The notes under the pieces: generated by a model
Databases searched by the model: none
Told to the model about the DNA's origin: nothing
Seen by the model: the letters and a program-made list of their open reading frames with translations, nothing else
Origin: Thioalkalivibrio paradoxus
Lineage (GTDB): Bacteria; Pseudomonadota; Gammaproteobacteria; Ectothiorhodospirales; Ectothiorhodospiraceae
Direction: 5' to 3'
Assembly: GCA_011390565.1 (NCBI GenBank)
Contig: JAABSC010000003.1
Location: forward strand, 1 to 64,000
Length of the DNA: 64,000 nt
Made by a program: the position numbers and the translations under genes
In this document: positions 46,117 to 54,905 of the stretch, piece by piece
How the letters are laid out: each line of letters begins with the position of its first letter
How positions within the stretch are numbered: position 1 is the stretch's first letter

Positions 46117-46377
46117 ATGCGCGGCCTCGTACCCCCCGATCCGGAAACCGGCGTCTCGACGCCCAACTTCGCCGTGGTCTACATGCCCGGCCGCACCCGC
46201 AGGCGTTTCCCGGCCGGGTGCGTGCAGATCGTCGAGGACCGCGAACAGGCCCTCGCGCAGTCGGATCCGGCAGGCAACCAGTTCGCCGCCCGGGTGCTCG
46301 GCCCCTCCAAGTCCTCCGAGGGTCAGTATCTCTACTACCTGCTGGAATGGCTGGATCCGGAAGGCGCGGATCGCTGA
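46117..46377 (+). CDS. Small conserved hypothetical protein, possibly leaderless
   Basis: 86 residues from ATG 46117 (MRGLVPPDPETGVSTPNFAV); earlier ATGs add poorly structured sequence. Core VVYMPGRTRRRFPAGCVQIV, later GPSKSSEGQYLYYLLEWLDP. Soluble, basic in the middle, one Cys. No ribosome site precedes ATG, but TTGCGT-N16-TATCCT ends about 7 bases before it, so the transcript may begin at the ATG. Not a recognised domain. Confidence 0.65.
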   Translation: MRGLVPPDPETGVSTPNFAVVYMPGRTRRRFPAGCVQIVEDREQALAQSDPAGNQFAARVLGPSKSSEGQYLYYLLEWLDPEGADR

Positions 46378-46437
46378 GCCGGCCAGGCCTGCCCCGGTAT
46401 CCCGGGGCGCCCGCGGCACGGACGATGTCCGCCGCCC

Positions 46438-49173
46438 TCAGTGCGCCGGCTGCTCTCGGTCGCGGTAGGCGGCGTACCGGTTGCGGACAGCCTTTTCGAA
46501 CTCCAGCAACGCAAACACCGAGATGCCAACGCCCAGGATGATCCCGGCCTCGCGCAGCCCCATCGGACGGCTGTCGAAGAAGAACTGCATGAACGGCGCG
46601 TAGGTGAAGATCAGCTGCAGAGACACGACCACCAGCACCGCGACCGCCACGGCCCGTGTGCCGATGATACCGGTCACGGTCAGGGTCCGGCCGCGTAACG
46701 AACGCACGCTGAACAGATAGAACACCTCCATCACCACCAGCGTGTTCACCGCGTGGGTGCGTGCCACCTCGATGCTGAAACCCTGATTGATCGACCAGGT
46801 GTACATCCCGAAGATGCCGATCAGGAACAGGATGGAGACGAACACGATGCGCCAGATCACGAAGGCGGAAAGGATCGGCTCGCCGGGGGGTCGTGGCGGA
46901 CGCTGCATGATGTCCTTCTCCGCGGGTTCGAAGGCCAGGGCCATCGCCAGCCCGACCGAACTCACCATGTTGACCCACAGAACCTGGACGGGCGTGATCG
47001 GGAGCGCGAGCCCCAGCAGGATTGCCGCGATGATCGAACCTGATTCACCGCCATTGATGGGCAGGAGGAAGGTGATGGCCTTCTTCAGATTGTCGTAAAC
47101 GGTGCGCCCCTCGCGCACGGCATTGGCGATCGACGCGAAGTTGTCGTCCGCCAGCACCATTTCGGCGGCCTCCTTCGAGGTCTCGGTGCCGTTCTGCCCC
47201 ATCGCCACACCGACGTCGGCCTGTTTCAGCGCCGGGGCATCGTTGACGCCGTCGCCGGTCATCGCGACCACGTACCCGTGGGACTGCAGGGCCTGCACCA
47301 GCCGCAGCTTGTGTTCCGGCGTGGTGCGCGCGAACACGTCGACCTCGACCACCCGCTTCTTCATCTCGGCGTCGTCCATGGCCTCGAGATCGCGACCGGT
47401 CAGGACCGTGTCGGCACGTTCCAGTCCGAGCTGTTTCCCGATCGCCTGCGCGGTACCGGCATGATCGCCGGTGATCATCTTCACGGTGATGCCGGCCGAC
47501 TGGCAGTCGGCCACCGCCTTGATCGCCTCGTCACGCGGCGGATCGATCAGGCCGAACAGACCGAGCAGAACCAGATCGGTGCCGACGTCGTCGAAGCGCA
47601 GGTCGCCCTTGTCACTATCGGTCGAGCGATAGGCCACCGCCAGCACGCGCTCCCCCTGGGCGGCCAGGTCATTCACCCGCTCCAGCCATGGGTCCCGATC
47701 CAGCGCCTTCGTCGTCCCCTCGGCGGTACGCACGGACTCGCACATCTCGAGCAGGCGCTCCGGAGCACCCTTCACATAGATCCGGCCATGACCCTCGTGA
47801 TCATGATTCAGCGTGGCCATGAACTGGTGTTCGGATTCGAACGGGATCACATCGGTGCGGGTCCAGGACTGGTTCTCGAAGGATGGGTCGATATCACCTT
47901 TCCGACCCGCGGTGAGCAGGGCGCCTTCCATCGGGTCCCCGTCCACCACCCACTCGCCGTCTTCTTCGCGCAGGGTGGCGTCGTTGCACAGGACCATCGC
48001 GCGCAGCGCCTCCATCAGCAGCGGATCCGCGTCCGCCTCCACCTCCCCACCGTCACGCTCGAAGGCGCCGCGGGGGTCGTAGCCCACTCCGCTCAGCGCG
48101 TAATCGCGCTCGTACAGGGCAATGGAACGCACCGTCATCTCGTTGCGGGTCAGCGTACCGGTCTTGTCGGAACAGATGATCGATACCGAACCCAGGGTCT
48201 CCACAGCCGGCAGCCGCCGGATGATGGCGTTGCGTCCCGCCATGCGCTGCACGCCGATCGCCAGGGTTACGGTCAGGATCGCGGGCAGGCCCTCGGGGAT
48301 CGCGGCCACCGCCAGGGCCACCGAGGCCATGAAGCTGTCGACGGCACCGAAGTCGCGCAGCACGAAGGCGAAGAAGAACACCAGCGTCGCAAAACCGATG
48401 ATGGCCATCGTCAGCCACCGGGCGAAGACGTTCATCGCCTTGAGCAGCGGCGTGGTCAGGGTCTGGACCTCCGAGAGCATCGTGCTGATGCGCCCGATCT
48501 GCGTGTCCGCACCGATCGCCACGACCACGCCAGTGCCCCGCCCGCTGGTCACCAGGGTGCCGGAATAGGCCATCGAGAAACGGTCCCCGAGATCGGCATC
48601 CTCGGCCACGGCCTCCACCCGCTTTTCCACCGGCACGGACTCGCCGGTCAGCGCGGCCTCCTGCACCTGGAGGCTTTTCGCGCGGACCAGACGCAGGTCT
48701 GCGGGAATCTTGTCGCCGGCCTCGAGCAGCACCCGATCGCCGGGCACCAGTTGCTCGGCGGGAATGGTCCTGCGTTCCCCGCCCCGGATCACCGACGCGT
48801 TCGGCGAGAGCATGTCGCGGATCGCCTCCAGGGCCTTTTCCGCCTTGCCTTCCTGGATGAATCCGATGATGGAATTGAGCAACACCACCGCGAGGATCAC
48901 GCCGGTGTCGATCCAGTGCTGCAGCAGCGCGGTCACCGCGGCAGCGCCGATGAGCACGTAGATCAGGAGGTTGTTGAACTGCGCGAGGAACCGACGCAGG
49001 GGTCCGCGCACTTCGGGTGCCGGCAGGCGGTTGGGTCCGTACCGCTCGCGACGCTTGGCGACTTCCTCTTCGTCGAGGCCCTCTTCCCCGCCGCCCATCT
49101 TCTGCTCGACCACCTGCGGCTCAAGGCCATGCCAGATGTCGGCTTCGCGATCCTGTAACCTGGTTTCTTCCAT
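46438..49173 (-). CDS. P-type cation-transporting ATPase, type II (Ca2+-ATPase-like)
   Basis: 911 residues. Cation ATPase N-domain, TGES loop (LQVQEAALTGESVPVEKRVE), intramembrane AVAAIPEGLPAILTVTLAIG (PEGL as in SERCA/PMR1-type pumps), phosphorylation site ICSDKTGTLTRNEMTVRS, nucleotide site GRIYVKGAPERLLEMCE, hinge AMTGDGVNDAPALKQADVG, and a C-terminal six-helix bundle (VLWVNMVSSVGLAMALAFEP). Likely exports Ca2+, but members of this group also move Na+ or Mn2+. Single gene. Confidence 0.94.
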   Translation of the reverse strand: MEETRLQDREADIWHGLEPQVVEQKMGGGEEGLDEEEVAKRRERYGPNRLPAPEVRGPLRRFLAQFNNLLIYVLIGAAAVTALLQHWIDTGVILAVVLLNSIIGFIQEGKAEKALEAIRDMLSPNASVIRGGERRTIPAEQLVPGDRVLLEAGDKIPADLRLVRAKSLQVQEAALTGESVPVEKRVEAVAEDADLGDRFSMAYSGTLVTSGRGTGVVVAIGADTQIGRISTMLSEVQTLTTPLLKAMNVFARWLTMAIIGFATLVFFFAFVLRDFGAVDSFMASVALAVAAIPEGLPAILTVTLAIGVQRMAGRNAIIRRLPAVETLGSVSIICSDKTGTLTRNEMTVRSIALYERDYALSGVGYDPRGAFERDGGEVEADADPLLMEALRAMVLCNDATLREEDGEWVVDGDPMEGALLTAGRKGDIDPSFENQSWTRTDVIPFESEHQFMATLNHDHEGHGRIYVKGAPERLLEMCESVRTAEGTTKALDRDPWLERVNDLAAQGERVLAVAYRSTDSDKGDLRFDDVGTDLVLLGLFGLIDPPRDEAIKAVADCQSAGITVKMITGDHAGTAQAIGKQLGLERADTVLTGRDLEAMDDAEMKKRVVEVDVFARTTPEHKLRLVQALQSHGYVVAMTGDGVNDAPALKQADVGVAMGQNGTETSKEAAEMVLADDNFASIANAVREGRTVYDNLKKAITFLLPINGGESGSIIAAILLGLALPITPVQVLWVNMVSSVGLAMALAFEPAEKDIMQRPPRPPGEPILSAFVIWRIVFVSILFLIGIFGMYTWSINQGFSIEVARTHAVNTLVVMEVFYLFSVRSLRGRTLTVTGIIGTRAVAVAVLVVVSLQLIFTYAPFMQFFFDSRPMGLREAGIILGVGISVFALLEFEKAVRNRYAAYRDREQPAH

Positions 49174-49518
49174 CCTGTCCCGCTCCAGAAGCCGAAAGGA
49201 CGCTCAGCCGATACTGGCGCCGGAGGCGACACACGAGCGTTCAGCCCGCCTGCGCGCAACCTTCGTTCCGAGTAAAAAGCATACACTCCGAAGCGAGAGG
49301 TTGCGGCATACGGTCCGGCATCATCCAGCGTTGTCCTTCAGCCGGTTGAGGCAGGGATGGATGCGTCTTGCAGCGATGCCGGCATCACTGCGTCCAACCC
49401 GTGAGGCCGAACGCGCACCGGGACTGGCGTTGTCGCCGCCCTGCACGCGGACGCATTCAGGCTGGATGGGGCACGGCTCCCCGGGGCGCACCCGACACCC
49501 CGTATGAGAGCGCGACGA
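49174..49518. other. Gene-free stretch between the P-ATPase and folE
   Basis: 345 bases in which I find no convincing gene. The section near 49272-49286 (GTAAAAAGCATACAC) is AT-rich relative to its surroundings and may contain the minus-strand promoter of the ATPase gene. The folE message probably ends in the right-hand part, but no T-tract terminator is visible. Confidence 0.35.
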
Positions 49519-50142
49519 TCAGCGCCGAATCAGATCCAGAAATTCCTCACGTGTGCGCGGATCCTCGCGGAACGCGCCGAGCATGACGGATGTCGTCATC
49601 GACGAATTCTGCTTCTCGATGCCGCGCATGGTCATGCACATGTGCCGCGCCTCGACGACCACGGCAACGCCGCGCGCCTGCGTGACCTGCATGATCGCCT
49701 CGGCGATCTGGCGGGTCATGTTTTCCTGAATCTGCAGCCGGGCGGCGAACATGTCGACGATCCGAGCCATCTTGGAAAGACCGATCACGCGGCCGTTGGG
49801 CAGATACGCGACGTGCGCCTTGCCGATGATCGGCAGCACGTGGTGCTCGCACAGCGAGTACAACTCGATGTCCTTCAGCAGGACCATCTCATCGTTGTCC
49901 GAAGAGAACATCGCATTGTTCACGATCTCGTCGAGGCTCTGATGATAGCCCCGCGTGAGGTACTGCATCGCCTTCATCGCGCGCTTCGGGGTGTCGACCA
50001 ACCCCTCGCGTTGGGGATCCTCCCCCAGACCGCGGAGGATTTCACGATAGTGTGTGGACAACGCCTCCAGGCTGACGGGGGGGGTGTTCATGGATTGGAC
50101 CTCGGTGCTTTGGATCTTGACGGGTCGGGAAACAGCGGTCAT
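49519..50142 (-). CDS. folE: GTP cyclohydrolase I
   Basis: 207 residues; converts GTP to 7,8-dihydroneopterin triphosphate, first step of tetrahydrofolate and pterin synthesis. Zinc and active-site motifs: [63 protein letters not shown] 50142 with GAGGAG 7 bases upstream. Third gene of the gpx/DUF3429/folE arm diverging from the LitR-like operator. Folate (MTHF) is the antenna of many photolyases, and folE is known in light-inducible clusters of other bacteria, so stress-linked expression is plausible. Confidence 0.95.
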   Translation of the reverse strand: MTAVSRPVKIQSTEVQSMNTPPVSLEALSTHYREILRGLGEDPQREGLVDTPKRAMKAMQYLTRGYHQSLDEIVNNAMFSSDNDEMVLLKDIELYSLCEHHVLPIIGKAHVAYLPNGRVIGLSKMARIVDMFAARLQIQENMTRQIAEAIMQVTQARGVAVVVEARHMCMTMRGIEKQNSSMTTSVMLGAFREDPRTREEFLDLIRR

Positions 50143-50183
50143 TGCGTTCTCCTCTTGGGACGGCAGTGTAACGGACGGTGCCG

Positions 50184-50942
50184 TCACGACATACTCAGGC
50201 TGGCCAGGGTGCCAGCGATTAGGGTCAGCGTTGCGCCAAGCGTCAAGAAACCGCGCATGGCCATGTACCTGGCGGGTATCCGGTGCCCGGGCAGGCTGTT
50301 GCGATCGACGAGCAGCACCAGCGGAAACATCAGGGCGAGCAGCGCCAATGCCATGGGCGGGGGCAGCAGCAGCGCTCCCCAGGCGGCCACCGCCGGAATG
50401 ACCGCCCAGGCCGGCCCGGGCAGGCGCGCGGCCCGATGCCCCCGATCCGCCAGATACAGCCCCCAGTGAACCGCGCCGAGGAAGGACAGGATCACCGCTC
50501 CGTAGACACCCAGCGCGTGGAGCGCAAAGTCCTTCCAGGCTTCCTGTGGAATCCAGGCCGAGACACCGAAAAAAAGGAACGGAATGAGACCGGCGTAACC
50601 GAGCCAGGGGATCAGTGCCGATTCGGAGGCGGCGCCGGGCGCTGCCGCAGGGGGCTGTTCGCGGTCCTTGTCGAGATAGCGCCGCAACTCGGTGGTGCCG
50701 CCAATGACCGCATCGCGGGTCACGAACATGGGGAGCATGTGAAAGCCCGAGCGCTGCTGCATGTCGTGGAACCGGGAGCGATTCAGAGCCGAACCCATGC
50801 CCCACTCGATGCGTGTCCAACGGCCCGGCAGCGCGCGGTCGAGAAGTTCGGCCGCCTCGCGCAGATCGGTGATCCCCGAGGTGATGGCCACCACCTCGTG
50901 ACGCCGCAGTTCCGCAGCGATGTCGTCGGGCCAATCGCTCAC
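50184..50942 (-). CDS. Glutaredoxin-like N-terminus fused to DUF3429 membrane domain
   Basis: 252 residues from GTG 50942, which overlaps the peroxidase stop (GTGA). Residues 1-95 follow the glutaredoxin/thioredoxin plan ([20 protein letters not shown] ... [20 protein letters not shown]), but the CPYC redox site is absent; it has no Cys in that part. Residues about 108-252 are DUF3429, about five membrane helices ([40 protein letters not shown]). DUF3429 proteins occur next to light/singlet-oxygen genes. Probably a membrane protein whose N-domain binds rather than reduces. Confidence 0.85.
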   Translation of the reverse strand: MSDWPDDIAAELRRHEVVAITSGITDLREAAELLDRALPGRWTRIEWGMGSALNRSRFHDMQQRSGFHMLPMFVTRDAVIGGTTELRRYLDKDREQPPAAAPGAASESALIPWLGYAGLIPFLFFGVSAWIPQEAWKDFALHALGVYGAVILSFLGAVHWGLYLADRGHRAARLPGPAWAVIPAVAAWGALLLPPPMALALLALMFPLVLLVDRNSLPGHRIPARYMAMRGFLTLGATLTLIAGTLASLSMS

Positions 50943-51493
50943 TGCAGCGCCGCCTCGATCGCCGCGCGCAGAGCCGGGTCATCCGGGCGAACACGGGTCC
51001 CGAAGGAGGCGAGCACCTCGCCGTCGCGGCCGATCAGGTACTTGTGGAAATTCCAGCGCGGGAATTGGCCGGCGGCATTGCCGAGATGGTGATACAGGGT
51101 GCCCGGCTGCGCGTGGCGGCGCGAGGCGTGGACCTTCTCGTACATCGGAAACTGGATGCCGTAATTGGACCGGCAGAATTCGGCGATCTGCTCCTCTTCC
51201 TCATATTCCTGGTTGAGGAAATCGCCCGAGGGAAACCCGATCACGTGGAAATCACGATCCCGAAGCTCGGCATCGAGATCCTCCAGGCCCTCGTACTGGG
51301 GCGTGAAACCGCATTTGCTCGCGGTGTTCACGACCAGCAGAACCTGGCCGCGGTGCTCATCGCAAAGCCGCACGGGTTCCGACCCGGCCAACGGCCGCAT
51401 GGCAAAATCGAGGCTGGCTGGGCACGACGCCGCGTGGAGCGCGCCACCGAGCAGAACAGACGTCAGGATCACGATCGATTGCAGGACTCGCAT
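50939..51493 (-). CDS. Glutathione peroxidase-like protein, exported
   Basis: 184 residues. Signal peptide ([20 protein letters not shown]), then the GPx fold: [20 protein letters not shown] with peroxidatic Cys, [20 protein letters not shown] (Gln/Asn partner altered: usual FPCNQFGxQEP reads [11 protein letters not shown]), and [20 protein letters not shown] (Trp-Asn-Phe site). Start at ATG 51493, GGAGG 8 bases upstream. The resolving Cys of the FPCNQF motif is missing. First gene of the arm diverging from the FAD oxidoreductase gene; reduces peroxides, presumably lipid peroxides, in the envelope. Confidence 0.9.
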   Translation of the reverse strand: MRVLQSIVILTSVLLGGALHAASCPASLDFAMRPLAGSEPVRLCDEHRGQVLLVVNTASKCGFTPQYEGLEDLDAELRDRDFHVIGFPSGDFLNQEYEEEEQIAEFCRSNYGIQFPMYEKVHASRRHAQPGTLYHHLGNAAGQFPRWNFHKYLIGRDGEVLASFGTRVRPDDPALRAAIEAALQ

Positions 51494-51513
51494 GGCTCGC
51501 CTCCGGTGTACCA

Positions 51514-51543
51514 TTTACAAGGATTGTACAAGTCATGTATAAA
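51514..51543 (+). promoter_or_regulatory. Promoter with LitR/CarH-type operator: three hexamers at 11-bp steps
   Basis: TTTACA (51514-51519), TGTACA (51525-51530) and TGTATA (51536-51541) are spaced exactly 11 bp start to start. The first doubles as a -35 element and the last overlaps a -10 (TATAAA, 51538-51543; spacing 18). Bound regulator would therefore cover the whole promoter of the FAD oxidoreductase operon, as CarH does, and the region also lies before the divergent gpx gene. The two-repeat site at 34909 has the same core and period. Confidence 0.75.
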
Positions 51544-51576
51544 TATTTCCAAACTCACACCTTCACAGGGGTCTCG

Positions 51577-52914
51577 ATGGAAAGCCAGCGTATCGCCGTC
51601 ATCGGCGGAGGAGTCTCGGGTCTGGCCACCGCCTGGCTTTTGGGCCAACGCCATACGGTACGACTGTTCGAGCGCGAAGCAGTTCTCGGGGGGCACGCCC
51701 ACACCGTGAAGATTGCCGACCCGCAGGGCACGGTCGCCATCGACACCGGATTCGTGGTCTACAACGAACTCAACTACCCATTGCTCACGCAGCTGTTTTC
51801 GACCCTGGGTGTCGAGACCCAGCCGACCGAGATGTCGTTCGCCTACTCGCTGCAGCCGCGGGGTATCGAGTACGCAGGCAGCGATCTGAACACGCTTTTC
51901 GCACAGCGCCGGAACCTGCTCCGTCCGCGGTTCATGCGGATGGTGGCCGACGTGCTGCGTTTCAACCGGCTCGGCAAGCGGTTGCTGTCGGAAGCCCGCC
52001 TGGGCGACGAATCCCTGGGTACCCTTCTCGACGAATACCGCTTCGGACCGGGCTTCATCGAGGATTACCTCCTGCCGATGGCCGCGGCGATCTGGTCCTG
52101 TCCCACCGCGACGATGCGGCAGTTTCCGGCCCGCAGCTTCCTCGAGTTCTTTCGCAATCACGGGCTGCTCAACATCGAGGACCGACCCCAGTGGCGTACG
52201 GTCGTCGGCGGGAGTCAGGCTTACGTCCAGCGTCTCGCGGCGGAGCTGCCATCGAATGGCGTCCGTCACGAGGCGGCCCTGCGGGTCTCCCGAACAGACC
52301 GGCAGTGGCGTGTGGAGACCGCCCAGGGTGCCGAAGCCTTCGACGCGGTCGTTTTCGCCTGCCATGCGGATGAAGCGCTCGCGATGCTGGCCACCCCGAC
52401 CGCCGAGCAGGCTTCGGTCCTGTCCGCCTGCCGCTTTCAGGATAATCGTGCGTTGCTGCACACGGACACCCGGCTGCTGCCGGCTTCCCGGCGGGTCTGG
52501 TCGTCCTGGAACTATCTGACCCGACGCCAGGGCGTGGACGATCAGCGCGTCTCGGTCTCGTATTACATGAACCGTCTGCACGGCTTCGACCGACGTACGG
52601 ACTACATCATCAGCCTCAATCCCTGGACCGAACCCCATCCAACCACGCTGCTGGGCGAATACCACTGGCGTCACCCCATCCTGGACACGCATGCGGCGGG
52701 CGCACAGGCGCGCCTCGCTACCGTGCAGGGACAGAACGGCGTCTACATCGCGGGAGCCTGGACCGGCTACGGGTTCCACGAAGACGGCATGCGTTCGGCC
52801 GTAGCGGTGGCACGGATGCTCGGTGTGGTACCGCCCTGGGAACGCACCGTGGTCACAACCACGGCTGTGGGCACGGAATTCCCGGCTGCGGCGGATACCG
52901 CGCGGGCTGCGTGA
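51577..52914 (+). CDS. FAD-dependent oxidoreductase (amine-oxidase fold, COG2907 type)
   Basis: 445 residues. Dinucleotide motif IAVIGGGVSGLATAWLLGQR, then VAIDTGFVVYNELNYPLLTQ, IWSCPTATMRQFPARSFLEF, WSSWNYLTRRQGVDDQRVSV and the FAD-binding end GVYIAGAWTGYGFHEDGMRS. Start at ATG 51577 (AGGGG 7 bases upstream) rather than ATG 51535, which lies inside the operator. Family members neighbour CFA-like methyltransferases and DUF1365 in light or singlet-oxygen regulons; in Rhodobacter related flavoproteins act on methylated fatty acids on the way to furan fatty acids. That activity is inferred here. Confidence 0.92.
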   Translation: MESQRIAVIGGGVSGLATAWLLGQRHTVRLFEREAVLGGHAHTVKIADPQGTVAIDTGFVVYNELNYPLLTQLFSTLGVETQPTEMSFAYSLQPRGIEYAGSDLNTLFAQRRNLLRPRFMRMVADVLRFNRLGKRLLSEARLGDESLGTLLDEYRFGPGFIEDYLLPMAAAIWSCPTATMRQFPARSFLEFFRNHGLLNIEDRPQWRTVVGGSQAYVQRLAAELPSNGVRHEAALRVSRTDRQWRVETAQGAEAFDAVVFACHADEALAMLATPTAEQASVLSACRFQDNRALLHTDTRLLPASRRVWSSWNYLTRRQGVDDQRVSVSYYMNRLHGFDRRTDYIISLNPWTEPHPTTLLGEYHWRHPILDTHAAGAQARLATVQGQNGVYIAGAWTGYGFHEDGMRSAVAVARMLGVVPPWERTVVTTTAVGTEFPAAADTARAA

Positions 52915-53675
52915 TGACTGCCGCAACGATTTATGCGTGTCAGGTCATGCATCAGCGCTTCTTCCCCGTGGCCTACCGGTTCCGTTACCGCGTGTACAGC
53001 ATGCTCTTCGACATCGATTGCCTCGAGGAGCTCGCGACACGCAACCGATGGTTCTCGGTGGACCGGTTCAACCTGTTCAGCCTGCGGACGCGCGACCACG
53101 CGCGACGCGACGGCAGCCCCTGGCGTCCCTGGATCGAGGCGACGCTTGCCGAGCAGGGTATCGATCTCGACGGAGGCCGCATTCGCCTGCTGACCATGCC
53201 CCGGTTTCTCGGGCACGCGTTCAACCCACTCAGCGTCTGGTACTGCGAGCATCGGGACGGCACCCTGCGCGCGGTGCTGCTGGAGGTGCGGAACACCTTC
53301 GGTGAACACCATCATTACCTCCTCCACGACGGTGGTGGCCCGCTGCAGTGGCCGGTACGCGCCGAAAAGCACAAGCAGTTTCACGTGTCGCCTTTCATCG
53401 ACATGAAACCGCGCTACGTTTTCCGAATCGATGCACCCGGATCCATCCTGCGTCTCAGCATCGACGAGTACGAGGATGAAGAGCGGATGCTGGTGGCGAG
53501 TCAATCCGGCCACGCCCGTGACTTCAATGACCGCGCGCTTCTGCACATCCTCTTCACCATGCCCTGGGCCACGGCCAGGATTCTGTTCCTGATTCACTGG
53601 CAGGCCCTCAAGATCTGGGTACGCGGCGGCAAGTTCCATCGCAAACCCGAACCACCCGCACAGGAGGTCAGCTGA
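52911..53675 (+). CDS. DUF1365 family protein
   Basis: 254 residues. Characteristic pieces: CQVMHQRFFPVAYRFRYRVY, MLFDIDCLEELA, LTMPRFLGHAFNPLSVWYCE, EVRNTFGEHHHYLL and KQFHVSPFIDMKPRYVFRID, with many conserved His. Function unproven; its constant pairing with the FAD oxidoreductase and the CFA-like methyltransferase suggests a role in the same lipid modification. Four-base overlap with the gene before and one-base overlap with the gene after. Confidence 0.94.
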   Translation: MMTAATIYACQVMHQRFFPVAYRFRYRVYSMLFDIDCLEELATRNRWFSVDRFNLFSLRTRDHARRDGSPWRPWIEATLAEQGIDLDGGRIRLLTMPRFLGHAFNPLSVWYCEHRDGTLRAVLLEVRNTFGEHHHYLLHDGGGPLQWPVRAEKHKQFHVSPFIDMKPRYVFRIDAPGSILRLSIDEYEDEERMLVASQSGHARDFNDRALLHILFTMPWATARILFLIHWQALKIWVRGGKFHRKPEPPAQEVS

Positions 53676-54904
53676 TGCCAGCCGAACCCGGCTCCCTTGC
53701 CACCCTCGAGACTCCCGATGCCGGAGCGGCGACCCTCCCGCTGCGCTGGCTGGCCCGGGCACTGGCCCGTATCCAGCAAGGCCACCTGACCCTGATCGAT
53801 CCGGCGGGCCAGCGCGTGACGCTGGAAGCCCGAACCCCGGGGACGGAAGCCGTCTGGCGTTTCCGGCGCCCGTGGCGCGCCCTGATGCGAGTGCTGCGCC
53901 GGGGAGAAATCGGATTCGCCGAGGGCTATATCGCCGGCGACTGGACCACTCCGGATCTGCAGGGACTCCTGCAGTTCACGATGGACAACGAGGAGGCTCT
54001 CACACGCCTCGCGGACCGCCCCGCCTGGCAACGACGCTTCGACCACATCCGGCATCGCCTGCGGCGCAACAGCCGCCGCGGCAGCCGGGCCAACATCCGC
54101 TTCCATTACGATCTGGGCAACGACTTCTATCGGCATTGGCTGGACCCGACGATGTCGTACTCCTCGGCATTGTTCAGCAAGGGGGACGAGGCGCTGGAAA
54201 CGGCGCAACAGCGCAAGTACCTCCGCCTTTTGGAACGCCTGAATCCGCACGAGGGCGCGCACATCCTGGAAATCGGCTGCGGCTGGGGAGGCTTCGCCGA
54301 AACCGCCGCGCGACAGGGCTACCGGGTCACGGGTATCACCCTGTCGGAGGAGCAGCTCGTCTACGCGCGGGACCGCATCGAACGGGCGGGCCTTTCCGAC
54401 CGGGTCGAGCTGCGGCTGCAGGATTACCGCGATCTCGACCAACAGTATGACCACATCGTTTCGATCGAAATGTTCGAAGCCGTCGGCGAGGAGTGGTGGC
54501 CCACGTACTTCGCCAAGGTCAACCAGTGCCTGCGCCCCGGCGGGCGCGCCGCGCTTCAGGTCATCACCATCGACGAACAGGCCTTCGAGCGCTACCGGGA
54601 CAACCCCGATTTCATCCAGCTCTACATTTTCCCCGGGGGCATGCTTCCACCCGTCCCTCGTTTTCGCGAACTGGCAGCGACCGCCGGACTGCAGCTGAAG
54701 GAGGATGCCTTCTTCGGCGAGGATTATGCGATCACGCTGCGCCGGTGGTTCGAGGAAGTCCGGCGATCCGCGGGCATCATCGAGGCGCTGGGTTACAGCG
54801 AATCCTTCCTGCGCATGTGGCGCTACTACCTGGCCTATTGCGAAGTCGGATTCCGCAGCGGGCGCGTCGATCTGATGCAGACCATCCTCGAGCGCCCGTC
54901 CTGA
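53675..54904 (+). CDS. Cyclopropane-fatty-acyl-phospholipid synthase family methyltransferase
   Basis: 409 residues. SAM-binding motif ILEIGCGWGGFAETAARQGY, GITLSEEQLVYARDRIERAG, substrate-site landmarks RFHYDLGNDFYRHWLDPTMS and IVSIEMFEAVGEEWWPTYFA, and FIFPGG-like IQLYIFPGGMLPPVPRF. Transfers a methyl(ene) group from SAM to unsaturated acyl chains of membrane lipids. In this operon context it could equally be a UfaM-type methyltransferase making methylated unsaturated acids. Soluble, membrane-surface enzyme. Confidence 0.94.
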   Translation: MPAEPGSLATLETPDAGAATLPLRWLARALARIQQGHLTLIDPAGQRVTLEARTPGTEAVWRFRRPWRALMRVLRRGEIGFAEGYIAGDWTTPDLQGLLQFTMDNEEALTRLADRPAWQRRFDHIRHRLRRNSRRGSRANIRFHYDLGNDFYRHWLDPTMSYSSALFSKGDEALETAQQRKYLRLLERLNPHEGAHILEIGCGWGGFAETAARQGYRVTGITLSEEQLVYARDRIERAGLSDRVELRLQDYRDLDQQYDHIVSIEMFEAVGEEWWPTYFAKVNQCLRPGGRAALQVITIDEQAFERYRDNPDFIQLYIFPGGMLPPVPRFRELAATAGLQLKEDAFFGEDYAITLRRWFEEVRRSAGIIEALGYSESFLRMWRYYLAYCEVGFRSGRVDLMQTILERPS

Positions 54905-54905
54905 A

